14,805 nucleotides of DNA from UBA8337 sp965657665 (GTDB lineage Bacteria > Pseudomonadota > Alphaproteobacteria > RS24): assembly GCA_965657665.1 (NCBI GenBank), contig CBFHPF010000029.1, positions 1 through 14,805 on the forward strand, given 5' to 3'. The translations under genes were made by a program, and so were the position numbers. The notes beneath the pieces are model-generated. The model saw only the letters and a list, made by a program, of their open reading frames with translations. It was not told where the DNA came from and did not search any database. Position 1 is the first letter of the stretch. Each line of letters starts with the position of its first letter. This document shows, piece after piece, positions 6,253-12,626 of this stretch.

Positions 6253-8085
6253 ATGAAGAAATCAGTCGGAAGCTCGGCGTCACTATTAGCCGCTTTATCA
6301 ATTGCTTTGCCTTTTGCGCTTTCTGGCGCGTCATTTGCCGGTCAGCCGGAAGACCGCAAAGTGCTGTTTGGCGAAACCCATTTGCACACGGTTTTGTCTT
6401 TTGATGCGTATATTTTTGGCAATCGTAACACGCCGGAAGATGCTTATCGTTTTGCCAAGGGCGAAACCATCAAGCACCCTGCCGGTTTTGAAATGAAGCT
6501 GAGCTTGCCGCTGGACTTCCAATCGGTGACTGACCATGCGATTTACCTCGGCATGCTGCCCGCTATGCATGACCCGAAGCAGAAAGTTTCCAAACATCCG
6601 ATTTCGCTGGAAATGCGCAAAGCCAAAACGCAAAATGAGCGCATTGGGGCGTTTCAAAAGCTGTTTCCCTATCTCAATAAAAGCGACAAAAAAGATGATT
6701 TGGTTGATGTGCGCGTAATGAAGTCGGCGTGGAAAGAGATTATTGATACCGCCAATAAGCATAATGAGCCGGGCAAGTTTTCCACCCTTATCGGTTATGA
6801 ATACACTTCCGGGCCGGATAATCAGAACCTGCACCGTAACGTGTTTTTCCGCGGAGACACCGCGCCGGTTTTGCCGTTTAGCCGTATCATGTCGCCCAAC
6901 CCTGAAGATTTGTGGGTTTGGATGGACGCGCAACGCGCCAAAGGCATGGACTCGATTGCCGTGCCGCATAACTCCAACGGCTCCAACGGCTTGATGTTCA
7001 AAACCGTCAAAACCGATGGCTCGCCCATGGATGCTGACTATGCCGCAACGCGGATGCGCAATGAGCCGATTGTCGAGGTGACGCAAGTGAAGGGGGATAG
7101 TGAAACCCATCCGCTGCTGTCGCCAAACGATGAGTTTGCTGATTTTGAAACCATGCCGTTTCGTATCGGCAATTGGACGGAAAGTAAGCCCGATGGCTCT
7201 TATGTGCGCCAAGCCTATTTGCGCGGTCTGGAAATGGCCAATAAAGGCAAGGGCAATCCGTATAAGTTTGGTCTCATCGGTGCATCAGACACGCATGTCG
7301 GGGCGGGTGCGTTTGACGAGGATAATTACTGGTCAAAAATCGGTCTGGTGGATGCCAATGGCAAATTGCGTGGCTCCGTGCCGCTCGATAAGCCGAATAA
7401 AGACGGCACGATATATAATGAAAATAATTTCCACACATGGGGCGCGTCGGGCTTGGCGGCTGTTTGGGCTGATGAAAATACGCGCGGCGATATTTTTGAC
7501 GCCATGCGCCGCAAGGAAACCTATGCCACTACCGGCCCGCGCATTAAGTTGCGCTTTTTTGCCTCGGCCGATTTCGACAAGAAGATGTTGTCGCGCAGTG
7601 ATATGGTCAAACAGGCCTATGCCAAAGGCGTTTCAATGGGCAGCGATTTGATTTTGAGCAAACGCCAGTCTCCGTCCTTCTTGGTGTGGGCTTTGCGCGA
7701 TGCCAATTCATACGGTCTGCAGCGTGTGCAGATTGTTAAAGGCTGGCTGAAGAAAGATGGCAGCACGGCAGAAAAAGTTTTTGATGTGGCTTGCGCCGGT
7801 GGCAAAAAGCCAAACCGCAAGCACCGTTGCCCTGACAATAAAGCCAAGGTCGATTTAAAAACCTGTAAGGCAACGGCCCGTACGTCGGCTGATGAGTTGA
7901 AAACCGTTTGGAAGGACCCTGAGTTCAAATCCGGTCAACAAGCGTTTTACTATGTGCGTGTGATGGAAAACCCAAGCTGCCGTTGGTCAACTTGGGATGC
8001 GTTGCGCGCCGGTGTGAAGCCGCGCCCGGGCTTGGAGCCAACGCTGCAAGAACGCGCTTACTCATCACCGATTTGGGTTAACTGA
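6253..8085 (+). CDS. Secreted DUF3604 (PHP-like) protein
   Basis: A 610-residue protein of the DUF3604 family, distantly related to PHP-type metal-dependent hydrolases; its substrate is unknown. Residues 1-29 form a signal peptide (MKK, hydrophobic core, 'ASFA' before the predicted cut), so it should be periplasmic. Family landmarks are 'FGETHLHT' (39-46), 'VTDHA' (92-96), 'VPHNSN' (237-242), 'ASDTHVGAG' (344-352), 'DEDNYW' (355-360), 'ATTGPR' (425-430) and the C-terminal 'RAYSSPIW' (601-608). The His and Asp clusters would bind metal. I find cysteines only near the C-terminus (514, 526, 538, 576), suggesting disulfides consistent with export. The ATG at 6253 is chosen because GGGAGGG (6238-6244) is 8 bases ahead and the signal peptide then begins properly; an in-frame TTG at 6232 is less likely. 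It stands alone after the operon terminator and converges with znuB. Confidence 0.88.
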   Translation: MKKSVGSSASLLAALSIALPFALSGASFAGQPEDRKVLFGETHLHTVLSFDAYIFGNRNTPEDAYRFAKGETIKHPAGFEMKLSLPLDFQSVTDHAIYLGMLPAMHDPKQKVSKHPISLEMRKAKTQNERIGAFQKLFPYLNKSDKKDDLVDVRVMKSAWKEIIDTANKHNEPGKFSTLIGYEYTSGPDNQNLHRNVFFRGDTAPVLPFSRIMSPNPEDLWVWMDAQRAKGMDSIAVPHNSNGSNGLMFKTVKTDGSPMDADYAATRMRNEPIVEVTQVKGDSETHPLLSPNDEFADFETMPFRIGNWTESKPDGSYVRQAYLRGLEMANKGKGNPYKFGLIGASDTHVGAGAFDEDNYWSKIGLVDANGKLRGSVPLDKPNKDGTIYNENNFHTWGASGLAAVWADENTRGDIFDAMRRKETYATTGPRIKLRFFASADFDKKMLSRSDMVKQAYAKGVSMGSDLILSKRQSPSFLVWALRDANSYGLQRVQIVKGWLKKDGSTAEKVFDVACAGGKKPNRKHRCPDNKAKVDLKTCKATARTSADELKTVWKDPEFKSGQQAFYYVRVMENPSCRWSTWDALRAGVKPRPGLEPTLQERAYSSPIWVN

Positions 8086-8120
8086 TTGGGTTTTATTCTG
8101 CTGCGCTGGTGATTAGCCGC

Positions 8121-8915
8121 TTAATGTTGTGTTAGGCGGTCAATCGCCAGCCGCATGGTCAAAACCGCGATAAACAAGCTCATCGCCAGCGCCACAATAG
8201 CCGGACCAATCGGCACATCCAGCATTTGCGCCAAGGGCAGACCAAGCAACATGGTCAGGCAGGCAATCACACTGCCGCCAATGCCCATGGCTTCGGGCGA
8301 GCGAGCAAACAGCCGCGCCGTTGAGGCGGGGATAATCAGCAAAGACGTAATCAGCAAAGCGCCGACCAATTGCACGGCGGCGGCAACCACCGCGCCCATC
8401 AGCACCATCAGCAAAAACTCATAACGCTGCACCGGCACGCCTTCGGCTTGCGCCAGTTCTTCGCTGCCTGTCATCAGCACCAAGCCGGGCCAAAGCCGCA
8501 TCAGCAAGCCAAAGGACAGCCCGCAGCCAAGCACCAACCAAGGCAGGGCATCCGTGCTGATATTGTCGAGACTGCCCAGCAGATAATCATGCACTTCGGC
8601 ATCTTCCATGCCGAGCAGTGCCATAGAAATAATGCCGAGCGCCAGCGCGGCATGCGCCAAAATGCCAAGCAATGTATCCGTCGCCAATAATTTTTGCGTG
8701 CGCAACCACAGCAAAGTCAGGGCGAATAAAATAGCAATCAGCACCATGCCAAGCTGATTGCTGAAGCCGATAAACAGGCTAACGGCGACGCCCAGCAGGG
8801 CCGAATGGGCCAGCCCGTCTCCGAAATAAGCCATGCGCCGCCACACGACAAAACAACCGAGCGGCCCGGCCAGCAATCCCAAAGCGAGGGCGGATATGAT
8901 AATCGCGCTCATCAT
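8121..8915 (-). CDS. znuB: Zinc ABC transporter permease ZnuB
   Basis: A 264-residue, very hydrophobic protein of the ABC-3 permease family with about seven or eight predicted membrane segments. It would form the inner-membrane channel of a zinc (or manganese/iron) importer. The N-terminal 'GPLGCFVVWRRMAYFGDGLAHSALLG' region, 'TDTLLGILAHAALALG' and the late 'LLITSLLIIPASTAR' are typical of ZnuB-type permeases. The start overlaps the znuC stop by 4 bases (ATGA on the minus strand), so the two are translationally coupled; a second ATG follows the first immediately. Zinc is preferred because of the histidine-rich tail on the partner ATPase, but metal specificity cannot be fixed from sequence. 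No periplasmic binding protein (znuA) gene is in the window. Confidence 0.9.
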   Translation of the reverse strand: MMSAIIISALALGLLAGPLGCFVVWRRMAYFGDGLAHSALLGVAVSLFIGFSNQLGMVLIAILFALTLLWLRTQKLLATDTLLGILAHAALALGIISMALLGMEDAEVHDYLLGSLDNISTDALPWLVLGCGLSFGLLMRLWPGLVLMTGSEELAQAEGVPVQRYEFLLMVLMGAVVAAAVQLVGALLITSLLIIPASTARLFARSPEAMGIGGSVIACLTMLLGLPLAQMLDVPIGPAIVALAMSLFIAVLTMRLAIDRLTQH

Positions 8916-9673
8916 TTTGTATCGCCCTCATGATTATGGTGATGATGGTCGTGCTCATGGTCGTGATTATGGCTGTGTTGGTATACCGACATCATTTGCG
9001 CCATATCATTGCCGAACATGGCGACAAATTCTGGGTCTTTGGCAACGCTTTCAGGCGCGCCGGAACAGCAAATATGGCCGAACAAGCACACCACGCGGCG
9101 GGTTGAGCGCATAACCATATGCAGGTCATGACTGACCATCAGCACGGAGATATTGCGGCTCTCAAACAGCTCTTCAATAAGTTTGTAAAATTGCAATTGG
9201 CCGGATACATCGAGATTTTGCGCCGGTTCATCGAGCATCAGCACATGCGGGTCACCGGATAAAGCGCGGGCCAATAACACACGCTGCAATTCGCCGCCCG
9301 ATAGCGCATTCATGGGGCGTTCCAGCAAATGCGCGCAATGGGTTTCTTCTGCCAAGGCGTTGGTGTCGTCTGTTTTATGAGCATTATTGAGAGCCAAAAA
9401 ACGCCGCACCGTCAGCGGCAGCGTCGCATCAATACCGAAGCTTTGTGGCACATAGCCGATTTTCAAACCGTCACGATGAGTGACTGTGCCTTGGCTGGGG
9501 GTTTCCAGTTTCAGTAAATGTCGCAGCAAAACAGATTTGCCCGCGCCATTAGGGCCGATAAGCGTGATGAAGTCTTTTTCCGCCAGCGTTAGCGACACAT
9601 TATCCAGCACGTCGCGGCCTTGTCGCGAGGCGGAAATATTATCGGCGCGTATGAGAAAATTTTCGTCAGCCAT
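8912..9673 (-). CDS. znuC: Zinc ABC transporter ATP-binding protein ZnuC
   Basis: A 253-residue ABC ATPase that powers the importer formed with ZnuB. Walker A is 'GPNGAGKS' (40-47), the Q-loop glutamine is Q77 in 'YVPQSF', the signature is 'LSGGE' (124-128), Walker B is 'VLMLDEP' (144-150), and the switch histidine is H182 in 'VSHDLH'. The tail (233-248) carries ten histidines alternating with Asn/Asp/Glu, as in zinc-handling proteins. The ATG at 9673 gives the full N-terminal strand, but no good Shine-Dalgarno site is seen close to it. It is the first gene of the znuC-znuB pair; regulation probably lies in the intergenic region upstream. Assignment to zinc rather than manganese rests on the tail and ZnuC-like sequence. 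Confidence 0.92.
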   Translation of the reverse strand: MADENFLIRADNISASRQGRDVLDNVSLTLAEKDFITLIGPNGAGKSVLLRHLLKLETPSQGTVTHRDGLKIGYVPQSFGIDATLPLTVRRFLALNNAHKTDDTNALAEETHCAHLLERPMNALSGGELQRVLLARALSGDPHVLMLDEPAQNLDVSGQLQFYKLIEELFESRNISVLMVSHDLHMVMRSTRRVVCLFGHICCSGAPESVAKDPEFVAMFGNDMAQMMSVYQHSHNHDHEHDHHHHNHEGDTK

Positions 9674-9697
9674 GGTTTTATATGACTTCTAAACGCG

Positions 9698-9717
9698 AAA
9701 CTGGCAAGCGTCAGTTT
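9698..9717. promoter_or_regulatory. Inverted repeat upstream of znuC, candidate operator
   Basis: AAACTG (9698-9703) and CAGTTT (9712-9717) are perfect reverse complements around 8 bases, 25 bases upstream of the znuC start. The position would suit a repressor such as Zur, but the sequence does not match a Zur box I can recall with confidence. Confidence 0.3.
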
Positions 9718-9730
9718 GGCTAAATGGACA

Positions 9731-9755
9731 AGAATTTATGGGGTGACAAAATTCT
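9731..9755. promoter_or_regulatory. Second inverted repeat in the znuC / hypothetical gene intergenic region
   Basis: AGAATTT (9731-9737) and AAATTCT (9749-9755) are perfect reverse complements around 11 bases. The element lies 58 bases from the znuC start and upstream of the candidate promoter of the divergent gene. It could be an operator for either side. Confidence 0.3.
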
Positions 9756-9775
9756 GATGTGATGGCTGAGTTTAT

Positions 9776-9804
9776 TTGTCTCGCAATCAGGGGACTACCA
9801 TATA
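9776..9804 (+). promoter_or_regulatory. Candidate promoter for the hypothetical gene at 9861
   Basis: TTGTCT (9776-9781) and CATATA (9799-9804) are separated by 17 bases, a fair sigma-70-type match. The start point would fall near 9811, about 50 bases before the coding start. Predicted by eye only. Confidence 0.4.
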
Positions 9805-9860
9805 GGCGCGCGTCGCAGTAAGATGGCCGCTCACGATTTAGTGTCAAAAGGGCGTATGCG

Positions 9861-10367
9861 TTGGATATCGGTGATAAGAAGCAAGCGTTAAAAGATGAGT
9901 TGTCGGCTATTCTCGAACGCTCGCGCTATATCGAAAATCAACGGCAGGCGCGCGATGCAGCGGTTGATCGGCTAACCCGTGCCGAAGCCTTGGCGGTCGC
10001 GGCTACATTGGATGAAATGCTTAATTGGATACCGTCTTTGCGGGTGGAAACCAATCGTCAGGCGGCAGCGACAGCCATTGCCATTACCGCCAGTATTACC
10101 GGTGAAGACAGCGTATCAGCCAGCGGTTTGGTGTCGATATCCGGCGATTTGTTAACCACTGAATTCGAGACGCTGGAGGCGGCTGATTATGTGTTGCTGG
10201 ATGATTTTACCGGCGATGCCCAGCCGATTGATAGCCGCGAGCGTTTGGTCGAGGGCTTGTTTGAAAGCTTCACGCAAAGCTATCGCCGCCGCTATGAGTT
10301 TGTTCTCAGCGATACCGCCGCGCGCGATAAAGTGCTGCTGACAGAAACCGTGTTTGATAAAGATTAA
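9861..10367 (+). CDS. Hypothetical protein, TTG start
   Basis: A 168-residue protein I do not recognise. It has no signal peptide and no convincing membrane segment, so it is probably cytoplasmic. Residues 1-50 are highly charged and look helical (possible coiled coil). Residues 65-95 are rich in Ala/Thr/Ile/Ser. The rest is acidic, with 'YVLLDDFTGDAQPIDSRERL' followed by a Tyr/Arg-rich 'SYRRRYEF'. The start is taken as TTG at 9861: an in-frame stop at 9819 leaves no ATG or GTG before it, and AGGG (9849-9852) is 8 bases ahead. The ATG at 9856 is in another frame and stops after 11 codons. The next in-frame ATG would remove about 50 residues. Codon use resembles its neighbours, supporting a real gene. 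It diverges from znuC and converges with the copper chaperone gene. Confidence 0.7.
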   Translation: MDIGDKKQALKDELSAILERSRYIENQRQARDAAVDRLTRAEALAVAATLDEMLNWIPSLRVETNRQAAATAIAITASITGEDSVSASGLVSISGDLLTTEFETLEAADYVLLDDFTGDAQPIDSRERLVEGLFESFTQSYRRRYEFVLSDTAARDKVLLTETVFDKD

Positions 10368-10444
10368 GCCGCCGCTATTAATCGCGCGCCTATTTTCCCC
10401 TAAACTAAATTAAGCATATTGAGCCGCTCGTGCTGCCGCACCGG

Positions 10445-10954
10445 TTAGTGGCCGTGATGCGGCATGCCGCTATGGCCCTTATGCTTTTGGCGCGCCTCAG
10501 CGGTGACCGTAAACTTCGCCGTTGAGCCATTATTGAAGCGCAAGCTAACCTCGACTGTATCCCCGTTTTGGCCTTTATAGCCGAAGCCCATCAGATGGTC
10601 GCCGCCATGCTGCATTTTTAAGGTTGCACCGGCCGCGATATCATAGCCGTCAACCTGTACCATGCGCATCATGCCGTTGGTTGTTTCATGGGTATGCAGT
10701 TCCATGCGTTCAAAAGACGAGCTTTCAGCACCAATCAGGCGGATGTCTGCATCGGTTTTATTCATCACCATAGCGTGCAGGGCGGCGGGGCGCGTGCCGA
10801 TGCCGAGCATCAGCTTGCCATGATGCACCATGATGGTTTTCTCATCAGCAGTGTGTTGTGCTGCATGATGAGCATGACCCGCTGCGAAAGAAACGGATGA
10901 TTGGCTCACTAAGGCGAGGCTTAATGATACAAGCGCAAACGCAAATAATTTCAT
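10445..10954 (-). CDS. Periplasmic copper chaperone, PCu(A)C family
   Basis: A 169-residue exported protein. Residues 1-24 form a signal peptide, followed by a His-rich stretch (27-34). The domain carries the exact PCu(A)C copper(I) motif H-X10-M-X21-H-X-M as H87, M98, H120 and M122, within 'MELHTHE', 'GMMRM' and 'HGGDHLM'. A second His-rich, Lys-rich tail (158-169) could hold extra metal. Proteins of this family pass copper to the CuA site of cytochrome oxidase or take part in periplasmic copper supply. The gene begins 8 bases after the stop of the upstream monooxygenase, so it is probably co-transcribed with it, an unusual neighbour for a copper chaperone. No Sco or oxidase gene is in view. 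Ribosome-binding site weak (GAG near the upstream stop). Confidence 0.9.
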   Translation of the reverse strand: MKLFAFALVSLSLALVSQSSVSFAAGHAHHAAQHTADEKTIMVHHGKLMLGIGTRPAALHAMVMNKTDADIRLIGAESSSFERMELHTHETTNGMMRMVQVDGYDIAAGATLKMQHGGDHLMGFGYKGQNGDTVEVSLRFNNGSTAKFTVTAEARQKHKGHSGMPHHGH

Positions 10955-10962
10955 TTCAAATT

Positions 10963-12153
10963 CTACTCAGCTGCTTTCGGCAAAGCGGTAAACTCATAAT
11001 CCGCACTTTTCGCCTGGTTGGTGGCTTCTTGATAAACATAGGTAAATTCCGGCCAATTATTGGTCACTTTACCGCTGTCATTTTTATACCAGCTATCGCA
11101 ATCACGCACGAAAACCGATGTGTCCATGCGAGCCTTCAAAAAATCGGCATATTCGGCCATCGCGCTTTGCTTCAAATTCATCGAGGCGGCGCTGTTCTCA
11201 TCCAGCTTTTTCAAGCAATCGAGAATGTAATTCACTTGGCACTCAATCATAAAAATAATCGAATTGTGACCGAGATTGGTGTTTGGCCCATACAGCATAA
11301 AGAAGTTAGGGAAGTGCGGCATAGAAATGCCGAGATAGGCTTCTGCGCCGTCTTTCCATGCTTCGTTCAATTGCATGCCGCCCGTGCCGGTGACTTCCAG
11401 CGGGGCCAGAAACTCGGTAGAGGCAAAGCCTGTGCCATAAACAATGGTGTCAAACTCGTGCTTCGCACCGTCTTGCGTTTCAATGCCCTTAGCCGTGATT
11501 TGCTTAATGCCGGCAGTTTCAACGCTGACATTATCACGCAGCAATGCCGGATAATACTCATCGGAAATCACCACGCGCTTGCAGCCTACCGGATAATCAG
11601 GCTTCAAGATTTTGCGCATTTCAGGGTCTTTCACCTGCTCATCAAAATGGTCGTTGATGATTTTTGTCAAATCGCCCGGCAGGTTAAACAGCTTGATAAG
11701 AAAACGCGCGTTTTTGACCTCGTTGAAAACAGTGAAGTTTTTCTCAATCGCCCAATATAACAGCCCGCGATAAAACTTACGAAAGCCCGGGAAGCCAAAT
11801 AGGAATTTGGATACCGCGCCATATTCTTTATCATTGCGTGGCACGACATGGCAGGGCGAGCGTTGGAAAACCGTCATATGGTCGGCTTCTTTCGCGACTT
11901 CAGGAATAAACTGCGCGGCAGACGGCCCATTGCCGATAACTGCTACTTTTTTGCCGCTAATCGGGGCGTCATGTTCCCAGCGCGCTGAATGGAATAGCCG
12001 CCCTTTAAATTTATCGGCGCCTTTGATTTCAGGTATTTTCGGGCGGTTTAATTGGCCGAGCGCGGTCACCACAACATCGGTGGTCAGCGTGTCGCCATTG
12101 CTGAGCGTCACCGTCCATTTCTGGCTTTTCTCATCAAATGTCGCGCTTTTCAC
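10963..12153 (-). CDS. C-terminal (NADPH-binding and catalytic) part of the frameshifted monooxygenase
   Basis: This frame gives 396 residues from a GTG at 12153, including 'FKGRLFHSARW' (49-59) and the second Rossmann motif 'IGNGPSA' (73-79), then the C-terminal domain with 'YGTGF' and 'YGPNTNLGHNS'. The GTG overlaps the upstream TGA as GTGA, so re-initiation is conceivable, but the product would lack the FAD-binding N-terminus. The GTG codon is better explained as an internal Val codon of the original gene. Confidence 0.7.
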   Translation of the reverse strand: MKSATFDEKSQKWTVTLSNGDTLTTDVVVTALGQLNRPKIPEIKGADKFKGRLFHSARWEHDAPISGKKVAVIGNGPSAAQFIPEVAKEADHMTVFQRSPCHVVPRNDKEYGAVSKFLFGFPGFRKFYRGLLYWAIEKNFTVFNEVKNARFLIKLFNLPGDLTKIINDHFDEQVKDPEMRKILKPDYPVGCKRVVISDEYYPALLRDNVSVETAGIKQITAKGIETQDGAKHEFDTIVYGTGFASTEFLAPLEVTGTGGMQLNEAWKDGAEAYLGISMPHFPNFFMLYGPNTNLGHNSIIFMIECQVNYILDCLKKLDENSAASMNLKQSAMAEYADFLKARMDTSVFVRDCDSWYKNDSGKVTNNWPEFTYVYQEATNQAKSADYEFTALPKAAE

Positions 12154-12470
12154 CTCAGCATTAAGCGGGTGAACTTACGCAAGCGATACATATCTGCCAG
12201 CTCTGACAAATAGCCGAAAATCTCTTCGCGCGGTGGATAAACACGCGACCAGTTACCGCGTGTTTCAAACGAGAATGAGTAAAAATGCGACGGCACATCA
12301 CACGCGCACCCCGGATATTCATTGTCGCGCCATGTACCGCCAATATCATCACCTTTTTCAAGAATGGTGAAGTTATCATTGCCTTGGCGCAGCAATTGCA
12401 TAGCCATGCACATGCCACCGACGCCGCTACCGATAATAGTGATATGTTGGTTGCCCGAAGTATTGCTCAT
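12150..12470 (-). CDS. N-terminal (FAD-binding) part of the frameshifted monooxygenase
   Basis: As read, this frame gives 106 residues: about 102 genuine ones carrying the first dinucleotide-binding fold (GSGVGG, 14-19) and the GGTW...YPG...D signature (44-58), then four out-of-frame residues before TGA. Alone it lacks the NADPH domain and most of the FAD domain, so it should not be active. Confidence 0.7.
   Translation of the reverse strand: MSNTSGNQHITIIGSGVGGMCMAMQLLRQGNDNFTILEKGDDIGGTWRDNEYPGCACDVPSHFYSFSFETRGNWSRVYPPREEIFGYLSELADMYRLRKFTRLMLR
12160..12167 (-). other. Site of the one-base frameshift in the monooxygenase gene
   Basis: On the minus strand the codons run CGC then TT then AAT-GCT-GAG-GTG-AAA. 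One extra T would read Arg-Phe-Asn-Ala-Glu-Val-Lys and join the two frames. A T-run losing one base is a common mutation and also a common sequencing error. I see no slippery heptamer here that would suggest programmed frameshifting. Confidence 0.7.
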
Positions 12471-12490
12471 GATTAAATCTCCCTGCCTAG

Positions 12491-12519
12491 ATTATTGCCA
12501 TGACAAAAGCCAATCGCAA
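12491..12519 (-). promoter_or_regulatory. Candidate promoter for the monooxygenase-copper chaperone pair
   Basis: On the minus strand TTGCGA (plus 12514-12519) and AATAAT (plus 12491-12496) are exactly 17 bases apart, a good sigma-70-type match. The start point would lie near 12484, giving a very short leader that holds the GGGAGA ribosome-binding site. Confidence 0.45.
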
Positions 12520-12593
12520 GTGCTTTTCGCCGCGACAAGCTGACCAACAGAAAAATTCGTTTTGGGCTTGTGTCTTGGGGCCATTTTTCTCTA

Positions 12594-12612
12594 GTCTTTT
12601 AGACGGAGTCTA
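12594..12612. repeat. GTCT/AGAC palindromic cluster before the alcohol dehydrogenase gene
   Basis: TAGAC (12600-12604) and GTCTA (12608-12612) form a perfect palindrome around GGA, and another GTCT at 12594-12597 also pairs with AGAC. It ends one base before the ribosome-binding site GGGAGGGA (12613-12620). It might be an operator or a leader hairpin, but arms are only 4-5 bases. Confidence 0.25.
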
Positions 12613-12626
12613 GGGAGGGAACCATT

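Larger units (their letters stand above)
10963..12470 (-). pseudogene. Flavin monooxygenase, type I Baeyer-Villiger-like, broken by a one-base deletion
   Basis: Read together, the two frames give one enzyme of about 502 residues, the normal size for FAD/NADPH Baeyer-Villiger monooxygenases, which insert oxygen next to a ketone to make an ester or lactone. The FAD Rossmann motif GSGVGG (14-19) and the BVMO signature GGxWxxxxYPGxxxD (44-58) are in the first frame. The BVMO fingerprint FxGxxxHxxxW and the NADPH Rossmann motif GNGPSA are in the second. The last fingerprint position is Glu where Pro or Asp is usual. The frame breaks near 12163, where CGC-TT-AAT lacks one base; adding it restores continuous homology-like sequence with nothing else missing. 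GGGAGA lies about 9 bases before the ATG at 12470. Either a recent mutation or a sequencing/assembly error; both halves are otherwise intact. Confidence 0.8.

Noticed and set aside
6331..7212. Long open frame (293 codons) on the minus strand inside the DUF3604 gene
   Set aside because: It is antisense to a well-supported coding sequence, has no recognisable domain, and its low-complexity His/Arg/Ile-rich product is typical of a shadow frame.
8117..8139. CCGCTTAA...TTAGGCGG hairpin as a terminator for DUF3604/znuB
   Set aside because: It needs a wobble pair, overlaps the znuB stop and has no following T-run; the evidence is too weak.
9856..9891. ATG at 9856 as the start of the hypothetical gene
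   Set aside because: It is in a different frame and meets a stop after 11 codons.
10434..10470. TGCCGCA...TGCGGCA repeat and GCGGCATGCCGC palindrome as a terminator between convergent genes
   Set aside because: The loop is long, there is no T-run, and most of it lies in the coding end of the copper chaperone gene.
10858..11760. Plus-strand open frame of 300 codons opposite the monooxygenase
   Set aside because: It overlaps the monooxygenase and chaperone on the other strand, shows no family motif, and the minus-strand frames carry clear FAD and NADPH motifs.
12150..12170. Programmed ribosomal frameshifting in the monooxygenase
   Set aside because: There is no slippery heptamer or obvious downstream stimulatory structure; a simple one-base deletion explains the data.
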